Of a stretch of 64,000 nucleotides of DNA, positions 18,012 through 28,210 are shown in pieces. The translations under genes were made by a program, and so were the position numbers. Source of the DNA: Dyella silvatica. Lineage in GTDB: Bacteria; Pseudomonadota; Gammaproteobacteria; Xanthomonadales; Rhodanobacteraceae. How positions within the stretch are numbered: the stretch's first letter is position 1; every line of letters starts with the position of its first letter. The stretch covers positions 1-64,000 of the forward strand of contig NZ_JAPDPE010000007.1 of the NCBI RefSeq assembly GCF_026283955.1, in the 5' to 3' direction. Below the pieces are notes generated by a model that was given only the letters and a program-made list of their open reading frames with translations, did no database searches and was not told where the DNA came from.

Positions 18012-19778
18012 TCAATACGGACCATCCGGATGCTCGACCTTGTCCAGGGTGTCCCGCAACGCAGCCTGCAGCCGCGCGTGAACCTGCACCAGCACTCGCC
18101 ATAGCAGCCATGTCAGCACCAGGCCAATCATCACCAACACGACCGCAACCTCTCTGGGCGGCAGGATGGTTGAGGCCAAAGCCGCCACCAGCAGCCCGAG
18201 CACGGCCATCGCCGCCAACGGAATAATCCGTGCCAAAACGCCACGAATACGAACGTTATGTGAACCGCCGATGTGCCCAGGTATGCTTAATTCGGCCAAT
18301 AACATGCCCAGGGCGGCCGCTTTGCGATACGCCGCCACGATCATCGGCAGCGAAAAAAGTGCAGCGAGCGACCAGGCTACGCTTCGCGCAACCAGTGGAT
18401 AACCATCCAGGACATCCCAGCGGAAAAAACCGCGGCGATACACGTAGGCCATGATGAGAAAGACCGCCACCACCAGCATCATGTTGACGATGACATGCCA
18501 AACCAGGCGACGGATCATCTTCATCACCACCGCCCCCTGCCCTTTGAAGCTGATGCTGCCCATCCAGTCGGTATAGGCCGCAAACGTGCCGGTAAGACCA
18601 CTGGGCAGGCGCCGAGCGAGCATTTCGGCCAGTGGATCGGCCGAGCGGATCAAGTACGGGGTAAGAAAGGTGGTGATCGCCGACACCGCCACGGCCACCG
18701 GATAGAGAAAGCCGCTGGTCACTTTCAGGCTCAGGCCCAGCGAGGCGATGACGAATGAAAACTCACCGATCTGCGCCAGCCCCATGCCCACCCGCAACGA
18801 GGTACGCCCGTCATTTCCGGCGACGAAAATGCCGAAACTGCAGGTCACTATTTTGCCCAGCACCACCGCGATGGTTACCACGGTAATCGGCCACGCGTAC
18901 TGCAGCAGCACGCCAGGATCGATCAGCATGCCGATGGACACAAAGAACACTGCGCTGAACATATCGCGCAGCGGGCCAATGATTCGCTCGATACGTTTGA
19001 CACTCCCCGACTCACCAACGATCGCGCCAATCATGAAGGCGCCCAGCGCAATGCTGTAGCCCATTTCGGTGACAAGCAGGCAGAAGCCAAAACACAAACC
19101 GAGCACGGCAACCAGCAGCACGTCATCACGACTGACCCGAGCGATGTAGTCAACCACCCGCGGCACCAGCAGCAGCCCGACCACCATCGACACGGCCATG
19201 AACAGCGCCAGCCGGCCAATCACCTTCATCGCCTCGCCAGCCTCTAGATCGCCGGTGCTGGCAATACCGGTCAACAAAGCCATCAAGACGATGGCCAGTA
19301 CATCCTCGATGATCAAAATACCGAACATCACCTGCGCGAAGCGCTCGCGCTTGAGATTCAAATCACTCAAGGCCTTGAGAATGATGGTGGTCGAGGAAAT
19401 TGACAGCATGGCGCCCAGAAACAAGGCATCCATCGATTTCCAGCCGAAGAAGCGGCCGATTTCGTAGCCAATCCATAACATCAACACGATTTCGCAGATG
19501 GCGGCCACGAGTGCCGCACCACCCACTTCGCGCAATTTTTTCAGGCTGAATTCCAGGCCTAGCGCGAACAGCAGCAAGATCATGCCCAGTTCGGACAAGG
19601 TGCGAATAGTCATTTCGTTATGGATGAACACCACCGGCAGGGTGTAAGGCCCCACCAACACGCCAGCGATGATGTAGCCCAACACGACCGGCTGTCGCAG
19701 GCGCTGAAAAATGACCGTGGTCAAACCAGCCACCAGCATGACCGTGGCAAGGTCCTGGATAAATTGCAGCTCGTGCAT
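18012..19778 (-). CDS. CPA2-family cation/proton antiporter (KefB/YbaL-like)
   Basis: An inner-membrane monovalent-cation antiporter. The 588-residue protein starts at MHELQFIQDLATVML; the frame extends to 19838, but the added residues are unlike the family. At least twelve membrane segments are visible, including PVVLGYIIAGVLVGPYTLP and FFVSIGMLIDPGVLL. A regulatory TrkA-N/RCK domain is not seen. Instead further membrane segments near 440-560 and a short basic/acidic tail follow. The substrate (K+ or Na+) cannot be told. Confidence 0.85.
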   Translation of the reverse strand: MHELQFIQDLATVMLVAGLTTVIFQRLRQPVVLGYIIAGVLVGPYTLPVVFIHNEMTIRTLSELGMILLLFALGLEFSLKKLREVGGAALVAAICEIVLMLWIGYEIGRFFGWKSMDALFLGAMLSISSTTIILKALSDLNLKRERFAQVMFGILIIEDVLAIVLMALLTGIASTGDLEAGEAMKVIGRLALFMAVSMVVGLLLVPRVVDYIARVSRDDVLLVAVLGLCFGFCLLVTEMGYSIALGAFMIGAIVGESGSVKRIERIIGPLRDMFSAVFFVSIGMLIDPGVLLQYAWPITVVTIAVVLGKIVTCSFGIFVAGNDGRTSLRVGMGLAQIGEFSFVIASLGLSLKVTSGFLYPVAVAVSAITTFLTPYLIRSADPLAEMLARRLPSGLTGTFAAYTDWMGSISFKGQGAVVMKMIRRLVWHVIVNMMLVVAVFLIMAYVYRRGFFRWDVLDGYPLVARSVAWSLAALFSLPMIVAAYRKAAALGMLLAELSIPGHIGGSHNVRIRGVLARIIPLAAMAVLGLLVAALASTILPPREVAVVLVMIGLVLTWLLWRVLVQVHARLQAALRDTLDKVEHPDGPY

Positions 19779-19909
19779 AAGGCATTCCAACGGGGAGCAT
19801 CGCAAGACTAACAGCCACTTACGCACCAACGCAGACATTCAACGCAGCAAAGAGTCACCGATCAGCATCGCGCCCCGACACTTTTTTGAAAATTTTTTGT
19901 CACGAACGC

Positions 19910-19938
19910 TTGACGGAATCGCGATCCCCTCTTATTCT
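19910..19938 (+). promoter_or_regulatory. Sigma-70 promoter of the tRNA Ala-Glu-Asp cluster
   Basis: TTGACG (19910-19915) and TATTCT (19933-19938) are separated by 17 bases. The site lies about 18 bases upstream of tRNA-Ala and is preceded by an A/T-rich tract resembling an UP element. Confidence 0.85.
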
Positions 19939-19956
19939 TTCGGACTTCCAGCAGGC

Positions 19957-20032
19957 GGGGCCATAGCTCAGCTGGGAGAGCGCCTGCATGGCATGCAGGA
20001 GGTCGGCGGTTCGATCCCGCCTGGCTCCACCA
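19957..20032 (+). tRNA. tRNA-Ala (GGC)
   Basis: A 76-base cloverleaf with acceptor GGGGCCA pairing to TGGCTCC and an encoded CCA. The anticodon GGC lies in loop ATGGCAT, and the T-loop is GTTCGATCC. First of three tRNAs in a plus-strand cluster. Confidence 0.97.
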
Positions 20033-20041
20033 ACAAAATAC

Positions 20042-20117
20042 GTCCCCATCGTCTAGAGGCCTAGGACATTACCCTTTCACGGTAGCGACCGGGGTTCGAA
20101 TCCCCGTGGGGACGCCA
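20042..20117 (+). tRNA. tRNA-Glu (TTC)
   Basis: A 76-base tRNA starting GTCCCCATCGTCTAGAGG and ending GGGGACGCCA. The anticodon is TTC in CCTTTCACG. It lies nine bases after tRNA-Ala. Confidence 0.97.
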
Positions 20118-20179
20118 ACACTGCAGCCAAGGCAACGCGGCCATAGTATTGGAAGATTCGAGAAGCTGGAAAAAAATGT

Positions 20180-20256
20180 GGAGCGGTAGTTCAGTCGGTT
20201 AGAATGCTGGCCTGTCACGCCGGAGGTCGCGGGTTCGAGTCCCGTCCGCTCCGCCA
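20180..20256 (+). tRNA. tRNA-Asp (GTC), copy 1
   Basis: A 77-base tRNA starting GGAGCGGTAGTTCAGTCGG with anticodon GTC in CCTGTCACG and an encoded CCA. A second, apparently identical gene is at 33178-33254 on the other strand. Confidence 0.97.
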
Positions 20257-20265
20257 CTAACGGAA

Positions 20266-20288
20266 AGCCCGCCTAGCGCGGGTTTTTT
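20266..20288 (+). terminator. Terminator of the tRNA cluster
   Basis: CCCGC-CTAGC-GCGGG hairpin followed by six T, ten bases after tRNA-Asp. Confidence 0.85.
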
Positions 20289-20363
20289 GTTGCCTGTTAT
20301 TTAGCAGCGCTCAAGCCATTTAATCAACGCTGCACAAGAAAACCGAGGCTCCCAAAGCCGTCG

Positions 20364-20846
20364 TTACAGCGAAGGATCTTGCTCACGCTCCAGCGTGCCG
20401 ATGGAATGCCCCTGCTCGGCCAGGTATTCCAACCAGCGCGAGAGGAACCCGTTCATGCGCAAGCGATGCTGAAACACAGTGTGCGCTGGCGGGAATGGAC
20501 CCAGCACTTGCCATAAATGACGCCCGGGATGGCAATGCAAGGCCTCCGCAACATGGGCGTCGGTGTACATCCGCAACTGCGCCGAGGGCGATGGCTGCCC
20601 AGTCTGCGCATCGACAAAGTCGTAGGTCAGCTCAAGTTCCAGCGTATACGGATGACGCTCCTGCACCTGCAGACGCACATTGAGGCCATCATCCACCACC
20701 GAACGATAGCACCCAGGACTCAGCGTCTGTGGCGCAAACAGTTTCGCGAGACGGTGATAATTCTCTGCATACAGCCCCATCAAAAAGCCAAAGCGACTGG
20801 GCAGTAAGGCGTTACGGTTGTCCAGTACAGCGCTCATAGATCGCAA
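20364..20846 (-). CDS. DUF1249 (YqiB-like) protein
   Basis: A 160-residue protein matching DUF1249 by ENYHRLAKLFAP near the N-terminus and RMYTDAHVAEALHC in the middle. The TTG start at 20846 has GAGGAA at good spacing; the ATG three codons later is the alternative. Function is unknown. It lies just upstream of ppsR's 3' end on the same strand. Confidence 0.8.
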   Translation of the reverse strand: MRSMSAVLDNRNALLPSRFGFLMGLYAENYHRLAKLFAPQTLSPGCYRSVVDDGLNVRLQVQERHPYTLELELTYDFVDAQTGQPSPSAQLRMYTDAHVAEALHCHPGRHLWQVLGPFPPAHTVFQHRLRMNGFLSRWLEYLAEQGHSIGTLEREQDPSL

Positions 20847-20876
20847 AGATTCCTCGCGGCAATCAAACCTAATGAA

Positions 20877-21659
20877 TCAGAACATGGTCCGCTCGATACC
20901 GAAGCGGTCAAAGATCTTGCTGGCAATCTCCTCGATCGACACATGCATTAACTTCTCAGCCTGCTCCAACTCCCACCGGCACTGCTGCAAGGTCGCATAA
21001 CGACTATTGGCCCGCCGCTGCTCGCGAATCTGCGCCAACCGCTGCGGATCAATGGTGAGCCCGAACAAACGATCCTTGTAGGGACGCAAACGTGCCGGCA
21101 ACTCCAACTTATCGAGATCGTCATCGGTCAGCGGGTAATTGGCGGCGCTTACTCCGTAATGCAAGGCCATATACAAACAGGTCGGGGTTTTCCCCGAACG
21201 GGATACGCCAATCAGGATCAGGTCCGCCTTGGCATAGTCCACATCAATGCCATCATCATGCGACAGGGCGTAATTGGTGGCATTGATGCGCGCCTCATAC
21301 TTGGCAAAATCGACCAAACCATGGGAACGATTCACCGCACCGGAGTGCTTGGTGCCCAACTCGTCTTCCAGCGGGCCAATGAACGGTGCAAACACATCGA
21401 GCATCAGCGCCCCACTGCCCGCAACGATCTCGCATAACGAACGATCTGCCATGGTATTGACCACGATCGGGCGGTCACCGCTCTGGGCGTAGCGCGTCTT
21501 GATGCGCAAAGCGGCCGCCTCAGCCTTCTTCGCATCATCAATAAAGGGCAAGCGGTGCTTGTCGAACTCGACCCCCTCAAACTGGGCCAGGATGCTATTG
21601 CCAATCGTCTCCGCCGTAATACCAGTGGAGTCAGAGATAAAGAAAACGGTTCGCGGCAT
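20877..21659 (-). CDS. ppsR: PEP synthase regulatory protein (bifunctional kinase/pyrophosphorylase)
   Basis: Regulates PEP synthase by ADP-dependent phosphorylation and Pi-dependent dephosphorylation of a threonine next to the catalytic histidine. The 260-residue length fits DUF299/PSRP. The P-loop GVSRSGKTPT is near residue 152, and the N-terminus VFFISDSTGITAETIGNSIL is characteristic. It is transcribed divergently from its target ppsA across a 226-base gap that must hold both promoters. Confidence 0.95.
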   Translation of the reverse strand: MPRTVFFISDSTGITAETIGNSILAQFEGVEFDKHRLPFIDDAKKAEAAALRIKTRYAQSGDRPIVVNTMADRSLCEIVAGSGALMLDVFAPFIGPLEDELGTKHSGAVNRSHGLVDFAKYEARINATNYALSHDDGIDVDYAKADLILIGVSRSGKTPTCLYMALHYGVSAANYPLTDDDLDKLELPARLRPYKDRLFGLTIDPQRLAQIREQRRANSRYATLQQCRWELEQAEKLMHVSIEEIASKIFDRFGIERTMF

Positions 21660-21885
21660 AGATCGTCCATCAAGGCAGTGGCGGCTTCTGCGGCACCTTA
21701 GCGCAAGCGCACAGACCTGTCTTTGCTTGACTCTCGCCTGACTGGTATGCAGTTGGCGTGGCCCTTATCTGCAATGGTCTTCTTGTGCCGCGCACCATTG
21801 GCAGCGGACAATACCAGTCCTTTGCGGCTCGCCCTGCTTGCCCGCCACTCATCCGCACACCCTGAGAGCTCCTGAGGAGACACCC

Positions 21886-24273
21886 TTGAACGAACTGGTG
21901 CTTTGGCTCGACACGCTTCGCATGACTGACCTGGGCAAGGTCGGCGGTAAAAATGCGTCGCTTGGCGAGATGATTGGCAACCTGGCAAAGCTTGGCGTCT
22001 CGGTTCCTGGTGGCTTTGCCACCACCGCCGATGCGTTTCAGCAATACCTGGATAAAAGCGGCGTGGCCAAGCGCATTCAAGCCCGCCTTGCCGATCTCAA
22101 CGTAGACGACGTCGAAGCACTGACCGCGGCCGGCAAGGAGATCCGTGAATGGGTCACCGAAACGCCCCTGCCGACGGAACTCGACAACGCCATCCGTGAC
22201 GCTTACATCAAGCTGTGCAAGGACGCCGGCGCCGAAAACATCGCCGTTGCGGTGCGATCGTCGGCCACCGCCGAAGACTTGCCCGATGCCTCTTTTGCCG
22301 GCCAGCAAGAGACCTTTCTCAATGTCGTGGGCATTGAGGATGTACTGCACAAGGTGAAGGAGGTTTTCGCCTCGCTGTACAACGATCGCGCCATCGCCTA
22401 TCGCGTACACCAAGGCTTCAAGCACGAAGACGTCTTTCTGTCCGCCGGCGTACAACTGATGGTGCGTTCCGACATCGGCGCGTCCGGGGTGCTGTTTACC
22501 CTGGATACCGAGTCGGGCTTTCGCGATGTGGTGTTCGTCACCGGCAGCTACGGCCTTGGCGAAATGGTCGTGCAGGGCGCCGTCAATCCTGACGAGTTCT
22601 ACGTCTTCAAACCCACCCTTAAGCAAGGAAAACCGGCCGTCCTACGCCGCCAGCTGGGGGCCAAGCAGCTGCGCATGATTTATTCCAGCGCACCGGGCGA
22701 GCGCGTCAAGATCGAAGACACCCCGGTCGAACTGCGCAACCGCTTCTGCATCACCGACACCGACGTCGAAGAGCTTTCGCGCCAGGCGCTGATCATCGAA
22801 CAGCACTACGGTCGCCCCATGGACATCGAGTGGGCAAAGGATGGCAACACCGGCAAGCTTTACATCGTGCAGGCCCGCCCCGAGACGGTGAAGTCACGCG
22901 CACACACGACTCAGCTCGAGCGCTTCCACTTGCTCGAGCGCGGCAAGGTGCTGGCCGAAGGCCGGGCTATCGGGCAGAAAATCGGCGCCGGCAAAGCACG
23001 CGTCGTGCGCACCCTGGCGGATATGGCCAAGGTTCAACCGGGTGACGTGCTGATCGCTGACATGACCGATCCCGATTGGGAGCCGGTGATGAAGCGCGCC
23101 GCGGCCATCGTCACGAATCGCGGCGGCCGCACCTGCCACGCCGCCATCATTGCGCGCGAGCTGGGCGTTCCGGCGGTGGTCGGCACAGGCAATGCGCTGA
23201 GCCTGATTCCCGATGGCGCCGACGTCACCGTGTCCTGCGCGGAAGGCGACACCGGCAGCATTTACGAAGGACAACTCAAGTTCGATCGCGTAACCGCCGA
23301 TCTGGGCGATATGCCCGAAGCGCCGCTGAAAATCATGATGAACGTGGCCAATCCGGAACGCGCATTCGATTTCGGCATGCTGCCGAACGCCGGCATCGGC
23401 CTGGCCCGCCTGGAAATGATCATCGCCAGCCACATCGGCGTGCATCCCAAGGCGCTGCTGGAATATGCCAAGCAAGACGCCGAAACCAAGGCCAAGATCG
23501 ATGAGCGCAGGGCTGGCTATGCCGATCCGGTGAGCTTTTATATCGATCGTCTCGCCGAAGGCGTCGCCACCATCGCCGCCTCGGTCTATCCGAAAACGGT
23601 GATCGTGCGCCTGTCGGACTTCAAATCGAACGAGTACGCCAATCTGGTCGGCGGCGCTCGTTATGAGCCACATGAAGAAAACCCGATGATCGGCTATCGC
23701 GGCGCCAGCCGTTATGTCGACGCCGGCTTCGCCGAGGCTTTTGCACTGGAATGCAAAGCCGTGAAGAAAGTGCGCGAAAGCATGGGCCTGGACAATGTCT
23801 GGGTGATGATCCCGTTTGTGCGCACGCTGGGCGAAGGTCACAAGGTGATCGACGTGCTGGCCAAGAATGGTCTTAAGCAAGGTGCCAGCGCGCAAGGTGA
23901 GCAAGCACTGAAGATCATCATGATGTGCGAAGTGCCCTCCAACGCCCTGCTAGCGGCCGAGTTCCTGGAGATCTTCGATGGCTTCTCCATCGGCTCCAAC
24001 GACCTTACCCAGCTCACCCTGGGCCTGGATCGCGATTCCAGCATCGTTGCCAGCTTGTTCGACGAGCGCGATCCCGCGGTGAAAAAGCTGTTGTCCATGG
24101 CCATTCAAACCGCCCGTGAAAAAGGCAAATACGTGGGTATCTGCGGCCAGGGGCCGTCAGATCATCCCGATCTGGCGGAATGGCTCATGGATCAAGGCAT
24201 CGAATCGGTCTCGCTGAACCCGGACACCGTCGTCGATACCTGGTTGCGGCTGGCCAAGAAAAAAGCCGGCTGA
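21886..24273 (+). CDS. ppsA: Phosphoenolpyruvate synthase
   Basis: Converts pyruvate and ATP to PEP, AMP and phosphate in gluconeogenesis. I start at TTG 21886 because GAGGAGA precedes it at ideal spacing and the protein then begins [13 protein letters not shown] and has 795 residues, like E. coli PpsA. The ATP-binding N-terminal domain has [12 protein letters not shown] and [20 protein letters not shown]. The phosphohistidine site reads [15 protein letters not shown] (about residue 430). The C-terminal PEP-binding barrel contains [14 protein letters not shown] and GICGQGPSD. ppsR lies divergently upstream. Confidence 0.97.
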   Translation: MNELVLWLDTLRMTDLGKVGGKNASLGEMIGNLAKLGVSVPGGFATTADAFQQYLDKSGVAKRIQARLADLNVDDVEALTAAGKEIREWVTETPLPTELDNAIRDAYIKLCKDAGAENIAVAVRSSATAEDLPDASFAGQQETFLNVVGIEDVLHKVKEVFASLYNDRAIAYRVHQGFKHEDVFLSAGVQLMVRSDIGASGVLFTLDTESGFRDVVFVTGSYGLGEMVVQGAVNPDEFYVFKPTLKQGKPAVLRRQLGAKQLRMIYSSAPGERVKIEDTPVELRNRFCITDTDVEELSRQALIIEQHYGRPMDIEWAKDGNTGKLYIVQARPETVKSRAHTTQLERFHLLERGKVLAEGRAIGQKIGAGKARVVRTLADMAKVQPGDVLIADMTDPDWEPVMKRAAAIVTNRGGRTCHAAIIARELGVPAVVGTGNALSLIPDGADVTVSCAEGDTGSIYEGQLKFDRVTADLGDMPEAPLKIMMNVANPERAFDFGMLPNAGIGLARLEMIIASHIGVHPKALLEYAKQDAETKAKIDERRAGYADPVSFYIDRLAEGVATIAASVYPKTVIVRLSDFKSNEYANLVGGARYEPHEENPMIGYRGASRYVDAGFAEAFALECKAVKKVRESMGLDNVWVMIPFVRTLGEGHKVIDVLAKNGLKQGASAQGEQALKIIMMCEVPSNALLAAEFLEIFDGFSIGSNDLTQLTLGLDRDSSIVASLFDERDPAVKKLLSMAIQTAREKGKYVGICGQGPSDHPDLAEWLMDQGIESVSLNPDTVVDTWLRLAKKKAG

Positions 24274-24296
24274 ATAGCCAGTTAAGCAAAACCCAA

Positions 24297-24328
24297 CGGG
24301 GCGGTGGCAACACCGCCCCGCTGTTTTT
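24297..24328 (+). terminator. Terminator after ppsA
   Basis: A 10-bp perfect stem CGGGGCGGTG / CACCGCCCCG with GCAA loop, followed by CTGTTTTT. Confidence 0.9.
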
Positions 24329-24468
24329 GAAAGCCCCTTAAAGAACACCTAGCGACCAGCGGTATCACAAACCTGTTGCTCGTGGCGCCGAGCCCGCTCT
24401 ATCGAACCAGGCAGCGCAAGCGTACTGTTGGCAGCCGGATCATCCAGCTCTGGATAACGGGGTACTTC

Positions 24469-25152
24469 ATGCGCGCCATCACTGCATTTCTGGCAAGAAA
24501 TAAAGGGTTTTTCACGTTTATGCTTTGCATGATCGTGTTTCGTAGCGCAGTAGCCGACTGGAACGTGGTTCCAACCGGCTCGATGCAACCGACCATTCGC
24601 ATCGGTGACCGCATCTTCGTAGATAAAGCAGCCTACGACGTCCGCCTCCCCTTCACCCATGTGTCGTTGCTGCACCTGGCCGATCCGCAGCGTGGCGACA
24701 TTGTCGTGCTGGACTCGGCAGCCGCGCACGAACGCCTGGTAAAGCGCGTTATCGGGTTGCCCGGGGACCAAGTGGCCATGCGGGACAACCGGCTCTATAT
24801 CAATGGGCAACGCGCCGAATACACCGACACCACCGAGACAGGTATCCATGATGACCAGCTAGGCGCCGCCCGCTATGTCATCGAAAACTATGGTGCCATG
24901 CGTCACCGGGTGCGCCTGTCGCTGGATCGCCCCAGCCCGGCACGCAGCTTCGGCCCCATCAAAGTGCCCGAAGCACAGTATCTGATGCTTGGCGACAATC
25001 GCGACAACAGTGAAGATTCACGCTATCTGGGCTTTTTTCCACGCCGGGAAATTATCGGCCGTACGCGATATGTCGCGGTCTCCCTCGACCCCGAAAACCA
25101 CTATTTACCGCGAGCGCACCGGTTTGGAGCTCCATTGGATTCGGCCCATTAG
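24469..25152 (+). CDS. Second signal peptidase I (S26)
   Basis: A shorter paralogue (227 residues from ATG 24469) of LepB. One N-terminal hydrophobic segment (FFTFMLCMIVFRSAVADW) is followed by the serine box VPTGSMQPTI, then LVKRVIGLPGD with the catalytic lysine and MLGDNRDNSEDSR. All catalytic residues are present. It has a single membrane anchor, whereas the main LepB has two. It lies between ppsA and tRNA-Ser with no obvious partner, so its substrate set is unknown. The frame extends upstream to 24376 without family resemblance. Confidence 0.9.
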   Translation: MRAITAFLARNKGFFTFMLCMIVFRSAVADWNVVPTGSMQPTIRIGDRIFVDKAAYDVRLPFTHVSLLHLADPQRGDIVVLDSAAAHERLVKRVIGLPGDQVAMRDNRLYINGQRAEYTDTTETGIHDDQLGAARYVIENYGAMRHRVRLSLDRPSPARSFGPIKVPEAQYLMLGDNRDNSEDSRYLGFFPRREIIGRTRYVAVSLDPENHYLPRAHRFGAPLDSAH

Positions 25153-25267
25153 CGACAAGCCAGCCCATGGCGCTGCGGATCCAGGCGGATCTGCACTGGA
25201 CAGTTGTCAGAATAACTTTTGCCGCGTATTATTTCCGGCTCGCGCGGACCACCGTGTGTACCCCTTT

Positions 25268-25357
<90 letters not shown>

Positions 25358-25362
25358 AATAC

Positions 25363-25390
25363 AAAGCCCTGCAGTTATGCGGGGCTTTTG
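25363..25390 (+). terminator. Terminator after tRNA-Ser
   Basis: AAAGCCCTGCA pairs with TGCGGGGCTTT around a GTTA loop, followed by a T-rich stretch. Confidence 0.8.
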
Positions 25391-25431
25391 TATTTCTGGC
25401 ATTCTGCGCGCATACGTTTTTCTGGCATCTC

Positions 25432-26148
25432 ATGATCGAGTTCGGACACGGAACACATGTCGGCTTGCGCCGTATGCGCAACGAGGACACCTACTACGCC
25501 GACGCAGCGCTCGGCCTCTTCATGGTCGCCGATGGCATGGGCGGCCACCAACACGGCGAAGTGGCCTCTGCCCTGGTACGTGACGCCATTGCCGACCTGG
25601 TCATCCGCGGACACAGCCTGGTCGAAGCTGTGCGCGGCGCAGATGAGCGACTGATTCAACAGGCCCGTCTCCAGCAAGATCGGATTGGCAATCACATGCT
25701 GCCCATGGGCACCACCATTGCTGCCCTGCGGCTCGATGCGAACAGCTATGAAGTGGCCTGGGTGGGCGACAGCCGGGTATACCTATGGCAAGACGGACTG
25801 CGCCAAATCAGTCACGACCATTCCCTGGTGCAAGAACTGGTTACGGCCGGCACGCTGGCCCCCACACAGGCCGCCAGGCACCCGCAACGTAACGTGATCA
25901 CCCAGGCCCTGGGCATTACCGCCACCGCGCAATTGCATATCGGCATGGCCCGTGGTCGTTTGCAGCCAGGCATGTGTTTTTTATTGTGCAGTGACGGACT
26001 TACCGAAGAGGTCGGCGACAACGCGATTTCCCGGATCGTCGAGCGCCGGGATCTCGCTGCGCAGGAATGCGTCGATCACCTGCTGCTGGCCGCGCTGGAT
26101 GGTGGCGGTAGCGACAATATCACGGCGATTCTCGCTCGCGTCGACTAA
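25432..26148 (+). CDS. PP2C-type serine/threonine phosphatase
   Basis: A soluble metal-dependent protein phosphatase of 238 residues (PppA/Stp class). The metal-binding motifs are visible: GLRRMRNEDTYY, VADGMGGHQHGE, WVGDSRVYLW, CSDGLTEEV and GGGSDNITAI. I begin at ATG 25432 (MIEFGHGTHVG); the frame upstream runs through the tRNA-Ser terminator. No Ser/Thr kinase or type VI secretion gene lies nearby, so its partner is unknown. Confidence 0.92.
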   Translation: MIEFGHGTHVGLRRMRNEDTYYADAALGLFMVADGMGGHQHGEVASALVRDAIADLVIRGHSLVEAVRGADERLIQQARLQQDRIGNHMLPMGTTIAALRLDANSYEVAWVGDSRVYLWQDGLRQISHDHSLVQELVTAGTLAPTQAARHPQRNVITQALGITATAQLHIGMARGRLQPGMCFLLCSDGLTEEVGDNAISRIVERRDLAAQECVDHLLLAALDGGGSDNITAILARVD

Positions 26149-26177
26149 CCCACCCAGCCGCTGCAAGCGGCAGGGTG

Positions 26178-26885
26178 CTAATGCTGACGACGCCAGATGC
26201 TGCCACCACCCGAACTCTTATCCAGCGCATCCAGGCGCCGCTCGTGAGCCGCTAGCTCGTCGCCAACGGCGCGACGCACCTGCGGCCGGCGGTCAAGCAC
26301 TAGCGGGATGGCAATCGTCGTCGTGCTCTGCTCGGCGGCACCTTCAAAACCCAGATCCAGCCCGACCTGGCCGGACGTCATCGACAGATAGACTTCGGCA
26401 AGCAGCTGCGCGTCGATCAAGCCGCCGTGCAAATCACGCGCCGAATTGTCCACGCCCAGGCGCTTACATAACGCATCCAGGCTATTGCGCTGCCCGGGAT
26501 AACGCTCGCGTGCCATCACCAGGGTATCGAGCACCGGGCAACGATCGCTGATGCGGCCATATTGCTCGCCCGCGCGAGCCAGCTCGGCGTCGAGAAAGCC
26601 GACGTCGAACTTGGCGTTGTGAATGATCAGCTCGGCGCCATCGATAAAGGCGAGAAATTCATCGACCACATCAATGAAATGCGGTTTATCGAGCAAAAAC
26701 TCGTCTTCGATACCGGTGACCTGCCTGGCGCCTTCGTCAATTGCGCGATCCGGATTGAGATAAGTCTGATAGTGACGCCCACTTGGCCGTCGCTCGATCA
26801 TCTCGACGCAGGCGATTTCGATCAGCCGATGGCCCTGACGAACTTCCAAGCCGGTGGTTTCGGTATCTAGAACGACCTGCCTCAC
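26178..26885 (-). CDS. dnaQ: DNA polymerase III epsilon subunit (proofreading exonuclease)
   Basis: A DEDDh 3'-5' exonuclease of the replicative polymerase, 235 residues. Exo I is [10 protein letters not shown] (D7/E9), Exo [14 protein letters not shown], and Exo III has [14 protein letters not shown] with the catalytic His and Asp. It overlaps the rnhA stop by four bases; the rnhA-dnaQ pairing is conserved in gammaproteobacteria, though often divergent. Confidence 0.95.
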   Translation of the reverse strand: MRQVVLDTETTGLEVRQGHRLIEIACVEMIERRPSGRHYQTYLNPDRAIDEGARQVTGIEDEFLLDKPHFIDVVDEFLAFIDGAELIIHNAKFDVGFLDAELARAGEQYGRISDRCPVLDTLVMARERYPGQRNSLDALCKRLGVDNSARDLHGGLIDAQLLAEVYLSMTSGQVGLDLGFEGAAEQSTTTIAIPLVLDRRPQVRRAVGDELAAHERRLDALDKSSGGGSIWRRQH

Positions 26886-27352
26886 GCTACACCTCGTAGA
26901 GCCTGATCCCGGAACTGTTCGGCCTGTTCGCGCGCGGCCTGATCGACGCGCTCATTCTCGGCGTGGCCGTTATGTCCGCGCACCCAATGCCATTGCACCT
27001 GATGCCCGGCAACCGCGGCCGACAAACGTTGCCATAAGTCCTGATTCTTCACCGGCTTTTTATCTGCGGTAAGCCAGCCGTTGAGACGCCATTTGGGCAC
27101 CCATTGCTCAATACCTTGCATCACGTATTTAGAATCGGTAGTGAGCGAAACCTTGCACGGCCGCGTCAATGCCTCTAACGCCGCAATCGCCGCCATGAGC
27201 TCCATACGGTTATTGGTGCTATCGGGCTCGCCACCGGCGAGCATCCGTTCACTGTCCTTGGCCCGCAACAACGCAGCCCAGCCACCCGGCCCCGGATTGC
27301 CCAGGCAAGCGCCATCGGTAAAAGCTTGTACATCAATCATCGCTACTCGCAC
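26882..27352 (-). CDS. rnhA: Ribonuclease HI
   Basis: Degrades the RNA strand of RNA-DNA hybrids. The 156-residue protein carries the catalytic acids in [30 protein letters not shown] and [11 protein letters not shown], with the His/Asp-containing C-terminus [15 protein letters not shown]. The start may be the internal MIDVQAF four codons later. Confidence 0.97.
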   Translation of the reverse strand: MRVAMIDVQAFTDGACLGNPGPGGWAALLRAKDSERMLAGGEPDSTNNRMELMAAIAALEALTRPCKVSLTTDSKYVMQGIEQWVPKWRLNGWLTADKKPVKNQDLWQRLSAAVAGHQVQWHWVRGHNGHAENERVDQAAREQAEQFRDQALRGVA

Positions 27353-27367
27353 TTCAAAGGATCCAAA

Positions 27368-28036
27368 TCATTCGCCGACGGTACTACGCCGTGTACCAGG
27401 AGCCAGGCCCGTATGCACACGTGTCGGCACCGCTTTCGGCCGCAAACGTATAGGTATCGCCATGCGTCGGCGCTTGCGGGCTATCAGTAAATAGCCACCG
27501 CCCATTGCCCGCTCACCGTATAAACGGGTCTCGCTGCCTGGCCACCATCGCCCCACCCGCCGCACACCTTCGATGTCCAACTCTGCTCGGCGCAGCCAAT
27601 GCTCGAGCTTTAACGGCGACGTCAACGACCAGGCCTTACCACGCCCACGCCAATAGGCCCACGGCAGCCAGCCACTCAGTGGGTGAATCCCGGTGATGAC
27701 CAGCATGCCGCCTGGGGCCAACACCCGGACCGCTTCCTGCAGCAATGACTGCGACGCTGGCGCCACTTCGAGCACATGACGCAGAAGCACTAGGTCAAAG
27801 GCATCGTCGATAAAAGGCAGCGGCTCGTCCACACGCGCACGCACATCGCCATCAAAACGCCCATTCGCAAGTTTTAGCTGAGCCCAATGACCAAGCAAAG
27901 GCAGCACCGGCGGCATGTCGCGGGCGGCCGCCGTTAGCCATAGCGCATGCGCGCTGATGCATGCGTCGACGCCCGTTATTGCAAGCCTCACAGTGTACTG
28001 GCAGCCCATGGCAATCGCGTCATAGATACCGCTCAT
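27368..28036 (-). CDS. SAM-dependent methyltransferase-like protein
   Basis: A 222-residue protein resembling the class I methyltransferase usually found next to rnhA/gloB in gammaproteobacteria. Post-motif elements FDLVLLRHVLEVAP (motif II-like) and APGGMLVITGIHP (motif III) are clear. The glycine-rich motif I is weak here (PVLPLLGHWAQLKL in place of LDLGCG), so SAM binding is uncertain. The C-terminus is Arg-rich. I start at MSGIYDAIAMG. It is divergent from gloB. Confidence 0.75.
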   Translation of the reverse strand: MSGIYDAIAMGCQYTVRLAITGVDACISAHALWLTAAARDMPPVLPLLGHWAQLKLANGRFDGDVRARVDEPLPFIDDAFDLVLLRHVLEVAPASQSLLQEAVRVLAPGGMLVITGIHPLSGWLPWAYWRGRGKAWSLTSPLKLEHWLRRAELDIEGVRRVGRWWPGSETRLYGERAMGGGYLLIARKRRRMAIPIRLRPKAVPTRVHTGLAPGTRRSTVGE

Positions 28037-28210
28037 CGCAGGAACCTGAGGACAAAAGTGATGAAAGTCTCCGATTTGTCCCGGCCTGAATGACCATTCA
28101 AGCAATTAACATTGCACTAACGAGAAGACAACATCGCCGCTTTATAGTCGAGCGCCTTGCGCATGCCCGATGCCTGCGCCAGTCGATACGAAACCGCAGC
28201 GGAGCCTTCC

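Noticed and set aside
22894-23904. Long open frame on the minus strand inside ppsA (336 codons), and similar long frames opposite lepA, lepB and lon
   Set aside because: They mirror the codon pattern of well-identified genes on the other strand and show His/Asp/Gln-rich shadow composition.
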